13,859 nucleotides of DNA from Candidatus Zixiibacteriota bacterium (lineage in GTDB: Bacteria > Zixibacteria > MSB-5A5 > GN15 > JAAZOE01), in contig JAUUYJ010000033.1 of NCBI GenBank assembly GCA_030588275.1, positions 1 to 13,859 of the forward strand. The letters run 5' to 3'. The position numbers and the translations under genes are program-made. This document shows, one piece after another, positions 13,039 to 13,859 of this stretch. Position 1 is the stretch's first letter. The number at the start of each line of letters is the position of its first letter. The notes under the pieces are model-generated. The model did not search any database. It was not told where the DNA came from and saw only the letters and a list, made by a program, of their open reading frames with translations.

Positions 13039-13859
13039 CGGAACAGCAATCTTTCTTGCGAGTTAGTTTTTTTATAAGATGCCGAATTGTAAAATAAATC
13101 ATCCCTCCAGCTATCAGCGAGGCTGAGACGGTATCATACCAAGCCGTCCCCTCTGCATGAGAACTGGCGGTGGCACCGAAAGAGCCCGCCACAACCTGAG
13201 TTGAAAAAAAATGGTCGAGAAGAAGGCCGCATCCAATCGCTCCGACGACAATTGATCCGGTCATGATAATTGTCGTTTTCAATCCGAGGATTTTTTTCTG
13301 AACCACCAGTGCGGTAATATTGGTTGCCGGTCCGACCAGAAGAAAAGTGAGAACCGCACCGGGTAAAATACCGATGGCCAAAAATACTGCCGCCAACGGC
13401 GTTGATGAAGTGGCACAAACATAGATCGGCAGACTGAAGAGGATGATGGCGACGTATTGGAAAAATGGATTTATCTCAGACCCCGGACCGCCGGCTGGAA
13501 TAATCGAACCGATCAACCCGGCCAACAAAAATCCCCAAAAAAGATAATAGGCCATTTCCGGTAAAAAGTCTTTTATGATAAACCTCTGCCCCGCGACCAA
13601 TCGTCTCCACAGATTTTCTGTGTTCTTAGTTTCCGCCCCATCGACCTCCGGCAATTTAACCCGGTCCTCGTCCGGGATTAACAGCTTGGCGACCACCCCA
13701 CTAAACAGGGCAATAAGCAGAGCCGCTAATGGCCGAATCAATGAAAAAAACGGTCCCAACAAACGCCAGCTCAATGATATCGAATCGAAGCCAGTCTCAG
13801 GAGTTGAGATCATGAAGGAGACAATGCCCGGTCGGCTCAATCCCGAAATGCGCAGGGGC
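13019..13859 (-). CDS. DUF318 / SO_0444-type permease, 5' end beyond window
   Basis: This inner-membrane permease is of the family annotated as predicted Cu/Zn or arsenic-related efflux permeases (PF03773-like). Family features include ISTPETGFDSISLSW near the left part, a charged cytoplasmic insert (about 55-80), FWGFLLAGLIGSIIPAGGPG, PIYVCATSSTPLAAVFLAIG, GAVLTFLLVGPATNITALVV and the final helix. The C-terminus is DCCSDDCQSC, a four-cysteine tail that probably binds metal. A TTG at 13840 could be taken as a start, but the frame stays open to the edge (PLRISG before it) and family members continue upstream there, so the gene is truncated by the window. The last 20 bases overlap comF. Transport substrate is inferred, not shown. 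Confidence 0.82.
   Translation of the reverse strand, partial: PLRISGLSRPGIVSFMISTPETGFDSISLSWRLLGPFFSLIRPLAALLIALFSGVVAKLLIPDEDRVKLPEVDGAETKNTENLWRRLVAGQRFIIKDFLPEMAYYLFWGFLLAGLIGSIIPAGGPGSEINPFFQYVAIILFSLPIYVCATSSTPLAAVFLAIGILPGAVLTFLLVGPATNITALVVQKKILGLKTTIIMTGSIVVGAIGCGLLLDHFFSTQVVAGSFGATASSHAEGTAWYDTVSASLIAGGMIYFTIRHLIKKLTRKKDCCSDDCQSC

Noticed and set aside
13019..13840. TTG at 13840 as the start of the permease
   Set aside because: The frame is open to the window edge and the residues on both sides fit the family's internal sequence, so the gene is truncated rather than starting there.

Overview
The window looks like chromosomal sequence from an uncultured diderm bacterium, most likely in the wider FCB or candidate-phylum space (Zixibacteria-like). 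This placement is inference from three things. First, there is an Mla-type lipid transporter, which implies an outer membrane. Second, a secreted protein ends in the SPNPFNPTT-type (FlgD-like, T9SS type A) sorting module that is common in those lineages. Third, a second secreted protein carries a PEP-CTERM anchor. Base composition is moderate and similar across all genes, and I see no transposase, phage gene, CRISPR array, tRNA or rRNA.

Layout. 1-1387 (minus): mlaE then mlaF, overlapping by ATGA, with mlaF cut by the left edge. A short divergent promoter region (1388-1535) separates them from a plus-strand PP-loop ATPase (1536-2546) of the MnmA/ThiI type with an NFACT-R-like C-terminal domain. 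A 415-base gap follows, ending in a well-formed sigma-54 (-24/-12) promoter in front of a PEP-CTERM protein (2962-3642), which has its own intrinsic terminator. The 900-base convergent gap at 3643-4542 has no gene. It holds two 128-base direct repeats 543 bases apart, a third degenerate fragment, several GC-rich hairpins, two clear palindromes and the terminator of the next minus-strand gene. That gene (4543-5361) encodes a small secreted cohesin-like protein with a FlgD-like sorting module and has a strong sigma-70 promoter. A 620-base non-coding stretch (5537-6156) precedes a plus-strand pair: an OPT-family transporter (6157-8160) and a GT-C-type membrane protein with a TPR tail (8182-10311).

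The right end is minus-strand throughout. Reading in transcription order, it has a DUF318/SO_0444-type permease (cut by the right edge), comF, a Xer tyrosine recombinase, and a degenerate-receiver GGDEF protein whose reading frame runs back into the recombinase gene. The GGDEF gene and the TPR gene meet tail to tail, with their stop codons sharing a TTAA.

How the genes relate. MlaE and MlaF are the membrane and ATPase parts of one lipid importer or exporter. The PP-loop protein is a predicted RNA-thiolation enzyme, and ComF and Xer are housekeeping. The two surface proteins at 2.9-5.4 kb use two different sorting codes side by side. The most unusual material is non-coding: the sigma-54 promoter of the PEP-CTERM gene, and the repeated, structured element in the convergent gap.
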